A stretch of 41,375 nucleotides of DNA, taken from an uncultured Muribaculaceae bacterium. Its GTDB lineage: Bacteria > Bacteroidota > Bacteroidia > Bacteroidales > Muribaculaceae. The notes below the pieces were generated by a model. The model had not been told where the DNA came from. It made no database searches and saw only the letters and a program-made list of their open reading frames with translations. Numbering within the stretch: position 1 is the stretch's first letter; every line of letters starts with the position of its first letter. The stretch covers positions 1 through 41,375 of the forward strand of contig CAJUBM010000004.1 in the NCBI GenBank assembly GCA_910584735.1, written 5' to 3'. Made by a program: the position numbers and the translations under genes. Shown piece after piece: positions 25,278 through 34,500 of this stretch.

Positions 25278-26036
25278 ATGCTTGAACCGGATGAATATAT
25301 TTACGGCATACGTGCTGTCATAGAGGCCGTGGAGGCCGGTAAGGAGATTGACAAGGTGTTGATAAGGAAGGATTTGCAAGGGGGTGAGCTCTCTGCCGAG
25401 CTTTTCGACTGTCTCCACCGCCACCGTATTATTATACAGCGTGTGCCTGCCGAGAAGATTGACCGTATCACACGCCGTAACCATCAGGGAGTGCTTGCGA
25501 TTCTCTCGGCTGTCACCTACCATTCTCTGGCCGAACTTGTGCCTACTCTTTATGAGGAGGGGATGGTACCGTTCTTAGTGGTGCTTGACGGTGTGACCGA
25601 TGTTCGTAATTTCGGCGCTATAGCCCGCACATGCGAATGTGCCGGGGCTGATGCCGTGGTAATCCCCGCCCGTGGCGGGGTAGGGGTCAATGCCGATGCG
25701 GTGAAGACCTCGGCCGGGGCATTGCATTATCTCCCTGTATGCCGTGAGCGCTCGATTCTCAACGCGGTGAAGTTTCTTAAAGATAACGGCTACAAGGTGG
25801 TCGCGGCTACTGAGAAATCTGAGTTGAACTATACGAAGGTCGATTATACCGGCCCCGTGGCAATTGTGATGGGTTCGGAAGATATAGGGATAAACCCCGA
25901 CATACTTCGCCATTGCGATGAGCTTGTTGCCATACCGCAACTTGGCGAAATCGGTTCGCTGAATGTGTCCGTAGCCTCCGGCGTTATGATTTATGAGGTC
26001 GTGCGCCAGCGTCTTTCCGCCGGTTTCTCTTGTTGA
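25278..26036 (+). CDS. rlmB: 23S rRNA 2'-O-methyltransferase RlmB (TrmH/SpoU family)
   Basis: A 252-aa protein with a short N-terminal substrate-binding domain (MLEPDEYIYGIRAVIEAVEA; HRIIIQRVPAEKIDRITRRN; HQGVLAIL) and a SpoU knot domain. The three SPOUT motifs are present: VLDGVTDVRNFGAIARTCE (about residue 99), IVMGSEDIGINPDIL (about 196) and IPQLGEIGSLNVSVASGVMIYE (positions about 218-239). It methylates the ribose of a 23S rRNA guanosine (G2251 in E. coli). It is the last gene of the plus-strand housekeeping run. The NPQN-type Asn of motif 1 is kept as RNFGA. RlmB is preferred over other TrmH relatives on length and on the YGIRAV start. Confidence 0.9.
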   Translation: MLEPDEYIYGIRAVIEAVEAGKEIDKVLIRKDLQGGELSAELFDCLHRHRIIIQRVPAEKIDRITRRNHQGVLAILSAVTYHSLAELVPTLYEEGMVPFLVVLDGVTDVRNFGAIARTCECAGADAVVIPARGGVGVNADAVKTSAGALHYLPVCRERSILNAVKFLKDNGYKVVAATEKSELNYTKVDYTGPVAIVMGSEDIGINPDILRHCDELVAIPQLGEIGSLNVSVASGVMIYEVVRQRLSAGFSC

Positions 26037-26094
26037 GAATCGTTTTCGCTACGAGTGTGTCTATCTAACCTATCATTTATCACATTTCCTATAT

Positions 26095-27126
26095 ATGCGT
26101 TTCAACAAATTATGTATTGCCACCGCGATGGCGGCAGTGCCGTTATGTGCCTTTGCTTCGGAGGGGGTGCAGTCAGAGACTGAGAAAATCGACTATCTGC
26201 CGCGTATCCACGGAGTGCTGCGCACCCGTTATGAGGCCGAGTTCCCGGATTGGGAACAACGTTTCCAGGTTCGTAATGCCAGGGTGTCGGTAGAGGGTGA
26301 TGTCCTACGCTCGTTAAGTTATTTTGTGCGTGTGGATGCATGCGACCGGGGAAAGATAAAGATGCTTGACGCCTGGGCGCGTTGGAAATTCCTACCAGAT
26401 TGGGACGTGCAGGCCGGACAGATGAGGGTACCGTTCGGCGTGGGGGTATTCCGTGGCCCCGGTGATTATTACTTTGCCAACCGCACATTTATGGCCAAGC
26501 AGATTGCCAATCTCTATCAGGTGGGGCTGAAGCTGGCTTGGCATGGCACGCCCTCGGTGCCTCTGACGTTAGAGGCCGGAGTATATAACTCCTCACCGAT
26601 GGGCGACCATGAGGTATGGCAGAACGCTATGGACTTCGCCGGAAAGGCTATATGGCAGGTGGGGAATGTGGCTCTGTCGACGAGCTTCCTTACCATGAAG
26701 CCTTACGGTGTGAGGATGAATGTGGTAGACGGAGGGGTGTCGTGGAAATTTTTCCGATGGTTCATCGAGGGTGAGTACCAGCATCTCCACTACGTAGGGG
26801 GTGCGTATAAGGATGTACACGCCTGGAACATGATGGCCTCTTACGGGTTGCCTTTGAGTCGCGGTGTGTTCGACAAATTATCATTCCAAGGACGTTTTGA
26901 CGGTATGTCGGATCACTCGGCCGGTACGCCTGATGCTGACGGACGTCTGATTACTGATGATTATGCGCGCCGCAGACTTACGCTCGGCACATCTATTTCC
27001 TACACCCACAAGCCTGTAAAGGCCGAGTTGCATCTTAACTATGAGAATTATTTCTTTGACCGTGGTGTAGAGGTTCCTCGAGGGTCGCGTGACAAGTTGG
27101 TGGCCGAACTGGTTATCAAATTCTGA
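26095..27126 (+). CDS. OprP/OprO-like porin
   Basis: A 343-aa protein from the ATG at 26095, which opens a signal peptide (MRFNKLCIATAMAAVPLCAFAS). The mature part begins PRIHGVLRTRYEAEFPD, then FQVRNARVSVEGDV, VRVDACDRGKIKMLDAWARW, WDVQAGQMRVPFGVGVFRGP and FANRTFMAKQIA, the order seen in phosphate-selective porin O/P family proteins of Bacteroidetes. It ends in an aromatic-closing strand (LVAELVIKF). It is a predicted outer-membrane channel; the substrate, phosphate or another anion, cannot be told from sequence. The last 79 bp overlap the 3' end of the convergent U32 peptidase gene. Confidence 0.85.
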   Translation: MRFNKLCIATAMAAVPLCAFASEGVQSETEKIDYLPRIHGVLRTRYEAEFPDWEQRFQVRNARVSVEGDVLRSLSYFVRVDACDRGKIKMLDAWARWKFLPDWDVQAGQMRVPFGVGVFRGPGDYYFANRTFMAKQIANLYQVGLKLAWHGTPSVPLTLEAGVYNSSPMGDHEVWQNAMDFAGKAIWQVGNVALSTSFLTMKPYGVRMNVVDGGVSWKFFRWFIEGEYQHLHYVGGAYKDVHAWNMMASYGLPLSRGVFDKLSFQGRFDGMSDHSAGTPDADGRLITDDYARRRLTLGTSISYTHKPVKAELHLNYENYFFDRGVEVPRGSRDKLVAELVIKF

Positions 27127-29000
27127 TACCATACCCGCATAAGGCATTTCCCGCAGTCAAATTCCAGCCGGAAGCGGTTACGTCCCGAGGTCAGGTATAA
27201 TCCGTTAGGCAGTTTCTTGCCGTCAGAGGTCTTAAGGCATGCCCCCAGTTCGCGGCGAAGGCAGTAACGGCACTCCATTACGCGGGTCTCCGACCGTTCT
27301 TCATCAGGCACTTTTATCTCTATGGCTTTCGGCATGTCGGCCTCCCGGCCCTCATATTCTTTATATCCACATTCGCGATAGAATTTAGCCGCCAGGCGGT
27401 TGGCGATATTGTCATGGCGCGAAAGCACGGTTCCTTCCGGGAGTGTCGGCTTTTTATCGGTGCGGATGCGTTTAGGTGTTTGTCGCACAATTTCATTCCT
27501 TTGCAGCAGCATAGAGATTGCATCCCGTCTCAACGAAGTAAGGACGGATGCCGGGATAAACACGTTTCCGGCGCGGTCGTTTATCCTTGTGACACGGTAG
27601 ATAGTGTCACCCGTCTTTTCGAGTATGTGGCGTCTTCCATCGGTCTGGGAGGTGCGGGCCTCTGCGAGGTCTGCGGGCCGGGCGACGGTTATCTGTGACC
27701 CTGTCTCATCGCTGGCTTCAAGGGCTATTCCCCACGTTGTGGCTCTGAGAGTGAATTCCACAGCGATTGTTCGCCGGGCCGTGGCGCCCTGCATCATCGT
27801 ATTCCTGCGTATGTCGTTGTTGCGGAAAAGTTCCGCGCCGGCAGGGGGCGTTGCCGGAGATGCGGGGAAAAGACGGTTTCCCTCTACGCGGTTCACCCTG
27901 AATCCCTCAAATTCCCCACGGGTATTGAAAAATCCTATACCGTCACCATTATTTAAGGGAACATCCAAATCTGCTTCTATGATTTTCCCTGAGGTACGGC
28001 AGACCTTTCCCACCCGCTCGCCGACCCATTTCGGTGTGCGGAACGATGCCAGTTCCCCGCCGGAGGGGAGGCCGGTCAGAAAATATGTGGAATAGCCGCG
28101 ATTGAAACTTTTCTCCAGGTCGGGCTGGAAGGTGGTTTCGGAACGTCCGAACGAGGCGCGTACATATTTCCCCGGTTCGGCATCGATAACGGCGTCCAAG
28201 GCCCGGCGGTAGGCCGCCACCACATTTTTTACGTAGGATGTATCTTTAAGGCGTCCCTCTATTTTCAACGATGATGCTCCGGCCTCAAGCAATTGAGCCA
28301 GTTGAGCCGAGCGGTTAAGGTCGCGTAGCGACAACAGGTGCCTGTCACGTATAATCTTTCTACCTGTTTCATCTTCAAGGTCGAAGGGGAGGCGGCATAT
28401 CTGGGCACATTCCCCACGGTTGGCGCTGCGGCCTGTCACCATCCACGATGCCTGGCAGTCGCCGCTGAAGCTCACACACAACGCCCCGTGTACGAATACC
28501 TCCAGAGGAGTATCCACACGCCGGTGTATCTCGGCAATCTCTTCGGCGGAAAGTTCGCGGGCCAGCACTATCTGCGAGAATCCGCAATCGCTCAGAAATT
28601 TGGCTTTCTGCGGGGTGCGTGTGTCGCACTGTGTGGAGGCGTGTAGCGCTATCGGAGGAAGATCCATCTCCAAAAGAGCCATGTCCTGCACTATGAGGGC
28701 ATCCGCTCCGGCGCGCCATAGCTCCCAGACGAGCTTTCTTACCTGTTCAAGCTCCCGATCGTATATTATGGTGTTGACGGTCACATATACTTTTGCCCCG
28801 AACTGATGTGCGTAACGTGCCACATGTGCGATATCATCTACCGTATTGGCCGCCGATTGGCGCGCTCCATGGCTTGACGCGCCCATGTACACCGCATCCG
28901 CTCCGTGGCGTATGGCTTCTATCGCGGTGGCGGCATCGCGGGCCGGTGCCAATAGCTCTATCGGGCGTGGCGCGGGGATGGTCTGTTTATTGTTGCTCAT
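27048..29000 (-). CDS. Peptidase U32 family protein
   Basis: A 650-aa protein. The first half has the U32 fold: ELLAPARDAATAIEAIRHGADAVYMG (cut here at the motif core, residues about 16-38), VYVTVNTIIYD, ALIVQDMALL and the signature region DTPLEVFVHGALCVSFSGDC, ending QASWM, with Cys residues for an Fe-S or metal site (CQIC-type GECAQICRLPF). LKIEGRLKDTSYV follows. The second half carries the DUF3656-like insert and the C-terminal Cys-rich motif MECRYCLRRELGACLK and FDCGKCLMRVW. U32 proteins include RlhA and TrhP, which hydroxylate 23S rRNA or tRNA, so a tRNA or rRNA modification role is likely. After RVW, where the family normally stops, there are 25 extra residues that overlap the porin gene. 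Confidence 0.9.
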   Translation of the reverse strand: MSNNKQTIPAPRPIELLAPARDAATAIEAIRHGADAVYMGASSHGARQSAANTVDDIAHVARYAHQFGAKVYVTVNTIIYDRELEQVRKLVWELWRAGADALIVQDMALLEMDLPPIALHASTQCDTRTPQKAKFLSDCGFSQIVLARELSAEEIAEIHRRVDTPLEVFVHGALCVSFSGDCQASWMVTGRSANRGECAQICRLPFDLEDETGRKIIRDRHLLSLRDLNRSAQLAQLLEAGASSLKIEGRLKDTSYVKNVVAAYRRALDAVIDAEPGKYVRASFGRSETTFQPDLEKSFNRGYSTYFLTGLPSGGELASFRTPKWVGERVGKVCRTSGKIIEADLDVPLNNGDGIGFFNTRGEFEGFRVNRVEGNRLFPASPATPPAGAELFRNNDIRRNTMMQGATARRTIAVEFTLRATTWGIALEASDETGSQITVARPADLAEARTSQTDGRRHILEKTGDTIYRVTRINDRAGNVFIPASVLTSLRRDAISMLLQRNEIVRQTPKRIRTDKKPTLPEGTVLSRHDNIANRLAAKFYRECGYKEYEGREADMPKAIEIKVPDEERSETRVMECRYCLRRELGACLKTSDGKKLPNGLYLTSGRNRFRLEFDCGKCLMRVWYQNLITSSATNLSRDPRGTSTPRSKK

Positions 29001-29018
29001 TTTTCGGGGATGTAAAAG

Positions 29019-29711
29019 TCAGTCACAGTCACACGCCACGAAATGGTGGCTGCCATGACATTCATGTACGGTATGGTCTACGATTATATGCCGGTTTGCC
29101 ATACTGGCGATACGGCTCATCTCGTGTGAGACGAGTATGATGGTGCGGTTGGAGCGGTAGTTCTCTAAAATTTCGTATGTGCGTTCCTCGAAATGCTTGT
29201 CCAGATAACTCAGAGGTTCGTCAAGCACCAATACGGGAGGGTTTGAGACCAGGGCACGCCCGAGCAGCACCCTCTGTAGTTGGCCGCCTGATAGCGCCCC
29301 GATGGGGTTGGCGATGTGAGAACGCATGTCGATAGTGTCAAGCACCTCTTCCACCCGTTCTTTCTTTTCAGTTTTCGAGAGGCCCTTAAGTGACATCAGT
29401 CCCGATTCGATAACCTCGCGCACTGTGATAGGGAAACGGGAGTCAATCATGTTTTTCTGCGGAAGATACCCTATATGTAGTCTTTCGGTAGGGAGTCCGT
29501 CAGGTGTGAGATATGATATATTTCCCGAGGTCGGTTTCAGCAGCTTGAGAATCAACCGTAGCATGGTGGTCTTGCCTCCGCCGTTCGGGCCTGTAACGGC
29601 TAAGAAGTCGTTACGGCAGACTGATAAATCTACCTGCCGGAGTATTTCTCTGCCCCCTGTGGAGAAATTTACATTCTCCAGTTGTATGATGGTTTGTCGT
29701 CCTGCGGTCAT
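29019..29711 (-). CDS. Metal ABC transporter ATP-binding protein (ZnuC-like)
   Basis: A 230-aa ABC ATPase. Walker A is GPNGGGKTTMLRL (about residue 40), the Q-loop is LPQKNMIDSRFPI, the signature is LSGGQLQRVLLGRAL (about 141), Walker B is PVLVLDEPLSYLD and the H-loop is VSHEM. The order and the spacing HIGYLPQKNMIDSRFPITV are typical of Zn/Mn uptake ATPases. The C-terminus has a His/Cys-rich tail (HECHGSHHFVACDCD) that could bind or sense metal. It lies 6 bp after the metal-binding lipoprotein and 18 bp before the U32 gene. No membrane permease is encoded beside it. Confidence 0.9.
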   Translation of the reverse strand: MTAGRQTIIQLENVNFSTGGREILRQVDLSVCRNDFLAVTGPNGGGKTTMLRLILKLLKPTSGNISYLTPDGLPTERLHIGYLPQKNMIDSRFPITVREVIESGLMSLKGLSKTEKKERVEEVLDTIDMRSHIANPIGALSGGQLQRVLLGRALVSNPPVLVLDEPLSYLDKHFEERTYEILENYRSNRTIILVSHEMSRIASMANRHIIVDHTVHECHGSHHFVACDCD

Positions 29712-29717
29712 AGATTC

Positions 29718-30590
29718 TTATTTGGAAGCGGAGAGGGCGGCAACGGCAGTAGAGAGTTGTTTTTCCCAGTCGGGCGACATGGGGTTGAACCGAGTGGCCG
29801 GTATGCCGAGCCTTTCTGCCGCCTCGGCAGTCATACGTCCGTCCGGGCCGGGCTGGGTGAATATAGCGAGCGGTGATGATGCGGCGGCGTCATCAAGACG
29901 CTGTCGCATTGACAGGGCTGAGTTTTCCTTGTGTCCGGGTGTGAGGGCAATCTGCCGTAGGCCGTAGTCGCGGGCCATGTATGTCAGCGAGGGGTGTCCG
30001 ATGATGAATGTCCCGCCGTGCCGGGGGGCTAATGCTTGGGAGAACGCGTTGTCGAGTGAGTCAAGCCGCCCCTCCATGATGCGGAGCCGGTTTTCAAAGT
30101 AGCCACGCGCCGTGGGCCGTGCTTCTGAAAGAGCATCGAATATCTTTTTTGCCATATTGCGGGCATTGCGCACGGATAACCAGATGTGGGGGTCGGCATC
30201 CTCCCCGTGTGTACCGTATATAGGGTCCACTTCGCCGGCGAGGTTTATGATGTCGATCTGTCTGTTGTTCTCCTTAAGACCTTTCGTCAGTTGCTCCTCG
30301 AAAGGTAGTGAGCCTATGGCGAAGTAGATTCTTGATTCGGCTGCGCTGCGCAATGCGGAAGCTCCGGGGTCGAATGATTCAGGGTCGGTGCCTGCACCCA
30401 TAAGGCAGGTGACGTTCACAGAGTCACCTCCGATTTCCTTCACCATGGTCTCCAGTGGCGGGATTCCGGCGGTTACTTCCAAGCGCGAGGATGATGTCGC
30501 TGTTGCCTCATGTTTTTTGTCGGAGCATGAGGCAAGGGAGGCACATATTGTGAGGATTAGCAGGTATATTTTCAGATTTGGAAGATTCAT
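29718..30590 (-). CDS. Metal ABC transporter substrate-binding lipoprotein (ZnuA-like)
   Basis: A 290-aa protein with a lipobox LASCSD near residue 23, so it is a lipoprotein. The fold is the cluster A-I metal-binding type: LEVTAGIPPLETMVKEIGGDSV, listed in part, then GTDPESFDPGASALRSA, the metal ligands HGEDADPHIWLSV (His near residue 130), a long linking helix (about 145-185), IIGHPSLTYMARDYGLRQIAL with a second His, and ending PDWEKQLSTAVAAL. It probably binds Zn or Mn. The ATG at 30590 overlaps the GNAT stop by one base (TGATG); a GTG one codon upstream is also possible. Few histidines lie in the flexible loop compared with classic ZnuA. Confidence 0.9.
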   Translation of the reverse strand: MNLPNLKIYLLILTICASLASCSDKKHEATATSSSRLEVTAGIPPLETMVKEIGGDSVNVTCLMGAGTDPESFDPGASALRSAAESRIYFAIGSLPFEEQLTKGLKENNRQIDIINLAGEVDPIYGTHGEDADPHIWLSVRNARNMAKKIFDALSEARPTARGYFENRLRIMEGRLDSLDNAFSQALAPRHGGTFIIGHPSLTYMARDYGLRQIALTPGHKENSALSMRQRLDDAAASSPLAIFTQPGPDGRMTAEAAERLGIPATRFNPMSPDWEKQLSTAVAALSASK

Positions 30591-31153
30591 CACTGGTTAT
30601 ATACTATTGTATGGAGTATTATGACGAAGCCCTCAGGGTCGGGAAGGGGGGCGGAGGTCATAAGCATCATCGGAACCTCGGGTTGCCCTTGCACATAGGG
30701 GGGCTGGAAATATGGGAAATCTTCCATAGGCTCCAGGCCGCAGCGGCGGTAAAAATTTATGCGCCGAACGGCCATATCGGATGATTCGGGGAGTTCCACC
30801 TCAAGAACCAGCGGGGCCGATGGGTTGAGGCCGAGGTTTTCAAGACGTGTTTTGTCGAGCAGTTCCGTTATCACATCGGCGCCGTATCCGTGGCCGCGCA
30901 GGTTGGGGAAGATGGCAAAGTGTTCTATGTACGTGGCCCCCGGTAGACGCCATACGGTTGCGAATCCGACCTCTTTTCCTCCATGTCTTAGAATGAAGAA
31001 GTTGAAAACAGGGTCGCCGGCCTCTATGCGTTGTCGTATGGATTCGAGCGGACGCCGTTCCTCTTCGGGAAAGGCCGCTATATAGAGTTCGCTGATGGCG
31101 GGCGGGATGGTATCGCCCGCCATTAGTTTTTGAAATTCGAGGTCAGTTGTCAT
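30590..31153 (-). CDS. GNAT-family N-acetyltransferase
   Basis: A 187-aa protein with the GNAT acetyl-CoA site: strand IEHFAIFPNLRGHGYGADVI holds the RxxGxG motif (RGHGYG, about residue 88), followed by LVLEVELPE and RRINFYRRCGL (about residue 135). The opening helix is ELYIAAFPEEERRPL. The acetyl acceptor is unknown. It leads the minus-strand operon GNAT, metal lipoprotein, metal ATPase, U32 peptidase, with one-base overlap to the second gene. The promoter is at 31196-31227. Length is normal for the family. Confidence 0.88.
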   Translation of the reverse strand: MTTDLEFQKLMAGDTIPPAISELYIAAFPEEERRPLESIRQRIEAGDPVFNFFILRHGGKEVGFATVWRLPGATYIEHFAIFPNLRGHGYGADVITELLDKTRLENLGLNPSAPLVLEVELPESSDMAVRRINFYRRCGLEPMEDFPYFQPPYVQGQPEVPMMLMTSAPLPDPEGFVIILHTIVYNQ

Positions 31154-31195
31154 ATTTGGAAGTCCTGAAACAGTTACCTATGTCTAATTAATCTG

Positions 31196-31227
31196 CAAAA
31201 ATAACAAAAATAAAACGGTGTGTCAAA
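31196..31227 (-). promoter_or_regulatory. Promoter of the GNAT-metal transport operon
   Basis: On the minus strand TTTG (31227-31224), a 20-bp spacer and TATTTTTG (31203-31196) match both boxes exactly. The -33 box lies within the downstream arm of the terminator-like hairpin that closes repeat copy B, so the repeat supplies half of this promoter. Confidence 0.65.
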
Positions 31228-31509
31228 AAAATGAATTTTGACACACCGCTTTTGTTATATAACACTTTTGGCAATGGTAACTTTATAGTGGCGCCGGACC
31301 TCCGGGACGGCAGGCCACCCGAAGAGGCGGAGTTCTATAGATGCGTTTTATTAGGCAATATTCTGATTTTATGCATGTAATATTTAACCATCAGGAATAC
31401 CCCGCCTCTTCGGGTGGCCAGCCGTCCCGGAGGTCCGGCGCCACTATAAAGTTACCACGGATAATGTTTTTCGTTGGAAGACAGGTGTCTTCGAATTATA
31501 ATACATTTA
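31216..31509 (-). repeat. Palindromic repeat element, copy B (complete)
   Basis: Read on the minus strand the order matches copy A: flank with a hairpin of 7 perfect pairs (31492-31477), linker, arm (31456-31402), 71-nt spacer, arm (31330-31276), tail ATTGCCAAAAGTGTT and a hairpin of 13 perfect pairs (31248-31216) followed by a T-rich run, as in a Rho-independent terminator. The 55-nt arms match at 54 positions. The spacer shares about two thirds of its bases with copy A, whereas the arms are nearly identical. It lies 51 bp downstream of the stop of the large T9SS gene and fills most of the 407-bp gap up to the GNAT gene. Confidence 0.9.
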
Positions 31510-31560
31510 CTTATTTTAAGCCGGTGTTGTTTTCTACCGTATAAGTGTATCGGGCAAACG

Positions 31561-34500
31561 TCAGCGCACGGTTACTTTAACTGTGTTTTCGCCGCAGTCT
31601 ACGATGTAGATACCCTGCGGGAGGCTGTGGCGTCCGCTGCCGTAGGCCACCAGTATGCCGCCGGGAGTATAGACGGCAACATTGCCGGTGGAGGTTATGT
31701 GGCCGTTACCGCCGATAACCACAGTGTCGCCATCGGTGATATTCTCCAACGCTGTCATCTGCTGGTCCTTGATGTGTATCTCTTTGTATGCATACGGGCC
31801 GGCAAGCACTGTATGGGTGGCGGAGACATCTGCGGCGCGGGCTTTGCCATGCTTGGCGGCAGCTTCAGCCGGAGTGTCCGGGAGGGTGAGTGTCGTGGCG
31901 CTGTCGAACAGATAGGCATGGGCTACCTTGACGGAGTATTCTCCGCTGCCTTTGAATTCAGAATCGATGCCGTTATACCATTCCCCTACGTATTTCTCCT
32001 CCAAGGTAAGTTCGGCGTCAAACAGGTTGTCGTAGTTCAGCAGCGAGGACTTCATAGCGGTTAAGTTTTCATCGGAGTCGTCATTCCCGTCCGCACCGAA
32101 TATGAAGTGGGAATTTTCTGCTGCCGGAACGAGCGATTTCACATTTTGAGGCTCATCGGCGAGAGCTACTGTAGAGTTGCCGGGAACGACATCGATACTG
32201 TACAGCCATGCGGCGTGTGTCACCACGGTTTTGCCGTTCTCGTTGTCGCGGTAGGAGTACCACACACATCGGTCGTAGTCTACGCTTTCCGGGGCTGCGA
32301 GGTTGAATAGTAGGGCGGCATCCGGATTGTTCCAACGGTTGTATACCGGGTTCCCTTCCGGGAATGATGTCGCGGCCTGAAGGAATATTTCGTCCTTAGG
32401 GGGAATGGCGTTTAATCCGATGGTGATATTTCCGGCATCAGTCTCGACCTCCCCGCTGCCGATTCCCGAGAATGAGACAGTGGCCTGTGTGGAACATTCC
32501 ATATTGGGAGCGTCAAGGGTAAGGTCGGCGCTGAGGCGTATGTCGGTAGCCATAGACGGGGTGGTTATCTCCATGGTTTCGGGATGCAGGGCTACATCGG
32601 AATCGGATGTCAGACTGTTCTCTACCGAAAGATTGGAGAATTTCCCGGCGGCATAGGAGGGGAGTGTGGGCTGCCAGTTGGTCATACGGAAGGTCGATAC
32701 CCCCTGTTGCAGGGAGGTTCCTCCTACGGGGATATATTCGTATTCCATCGTGGCATAAAGCACATTGTCGTCCGATAAATCGGCATCTTCGTAGACGGCG
32801 AAATATCTGTTGCCATCGGATGCTCCCTCAATAGCTGTGTCCGTCAGGCCGTTATTGCCGTGGAAGGTTAACGATTTCACCGTCTTTGATTCGGCTTCAA
32901 GTGCCAGATAGTCGTCAGGGAGCGGGGCCGAAAGCAGCACACGGTCGGTCCAGATATAGGAAGAGCCATCGCCATATGCGGGATCCGTCACGGTTGCCGG
33001 AGTCACAGACGAGGCATCGGTCAGTGTGTATATCGGTGCGCCTTCTTCCGCTTTTGAGGGGTCTGCGGCATCAGCTTTGAATGTTACATATCTGTCTGTA
33101 CCTTTTTCTGATACCAACTGGAACACTTCAAGGGCGGTCTCGGCTTCACTGCGCCGTATTACCAACGGGTTGGAGGGGACAACCGCAGAACGTACCGTGC
33201 CGGAACCTGCGGTATCGGTGAAGTCTACTTCAAGGTAATAGAAATAACGGCCGTCGCCAAGGATGTTGTCGGGTGTAAAGTCGGGATATATCTCATTGAA
33301 AGCCTCTGCCGTGAGGATAGGCTCGCCTGAATATTCGTAGACTACGGCCTTCTCCGTGGCCACGTTGTTATGATTTATGCCTACAGGTTGCCAGTCGGCC
33401 TTGTGGGGCGATTTGAGGTTCACGGTGGCGTCACAGCGAACTATGCGGTAGCCTTTCACCATATATCCTTCAGGCATATAGGATAGCTGGGGAAGGTATG
33501 CGCCGCGATGGCCAGTGAGGTCGCGTGCCTGAATCTCGGCGCCGCCGAACATCTCGGTGGTGTAGAGCACAGAACCGTTGGCGCGGGCATCTTCAGAATA
33601 GGGGATGAAGAATTCCACCGTGGCGAAATATGTGGCGTCCTCGAACAGGAAGTCGTGTCCGTCGGGATTTAGGGTATAGGCGGTCTGTGACGCTATGGTG
33701 TGCGGATGGTTGTTGGGGGTGGCCTTGTCGCCGTTCTCCAATTCCGTTACACCGCATAAATAACCGACGCTCATGTGGTTGCCCCATTGGGCCACGGCCT
33801 GTGCGTTTGTGGCTACGGGAGCGCTCTCGCGGCGCCATGCCCCGCTCCATCCTGTCCAGATTTTGAAAGCTCCGAGCATCCACATGTTGTTGACAACGAA
33901 GCGGCGGTAGCGCACATTGTCAACCAGCGTCTTCGTGGCGTCGTCGCTACCGTCTACCGAAAGGTTGCGGTAGGGATTATCCTCATCGGCATAGCCATCG
34001 GCCTTGCTTATCTCGGAGAGGTATTTCTTCCACTGTGCGCCGGTCATAGAGCCGGTTTCGTCAACATCCTCCGAGTGAGGGATATATGGTGAGAATGTAA
34101 GGTTGTCGGAGGAGAGGGAGATGGATTTGTCGCCGATTACGGAGTTGAAGAATATATTGTTCTTCGGTGGCCACATGGTGTTGTACATAACCCGTCCGTT
34201 GGAGTCAAGCAGCGGTTCACCGTCAGGACCGTACTGTATATAGCTCTCCTGCCATCCTTCATCGGTGTTAGATGCGTTAGGGGTAGGATATGAACGTTCC
34301 TGACGGAAATTGGCGCCCACGATTCCAAGATAGGGGAGGCGCGAAGCTACGATAGACCCTTTGGCGGGGGAGAAGGTTATTTCCTCTGTCTCGATATTGA
34401 ATGTGGCATTGTATTCCCAACCGGGCTGTATGTTCGAGATATTTGGATTTACGGTATAAGGTTCTCCGTTGTTCCACTTCACAACACGGCCTTCCGCCTC

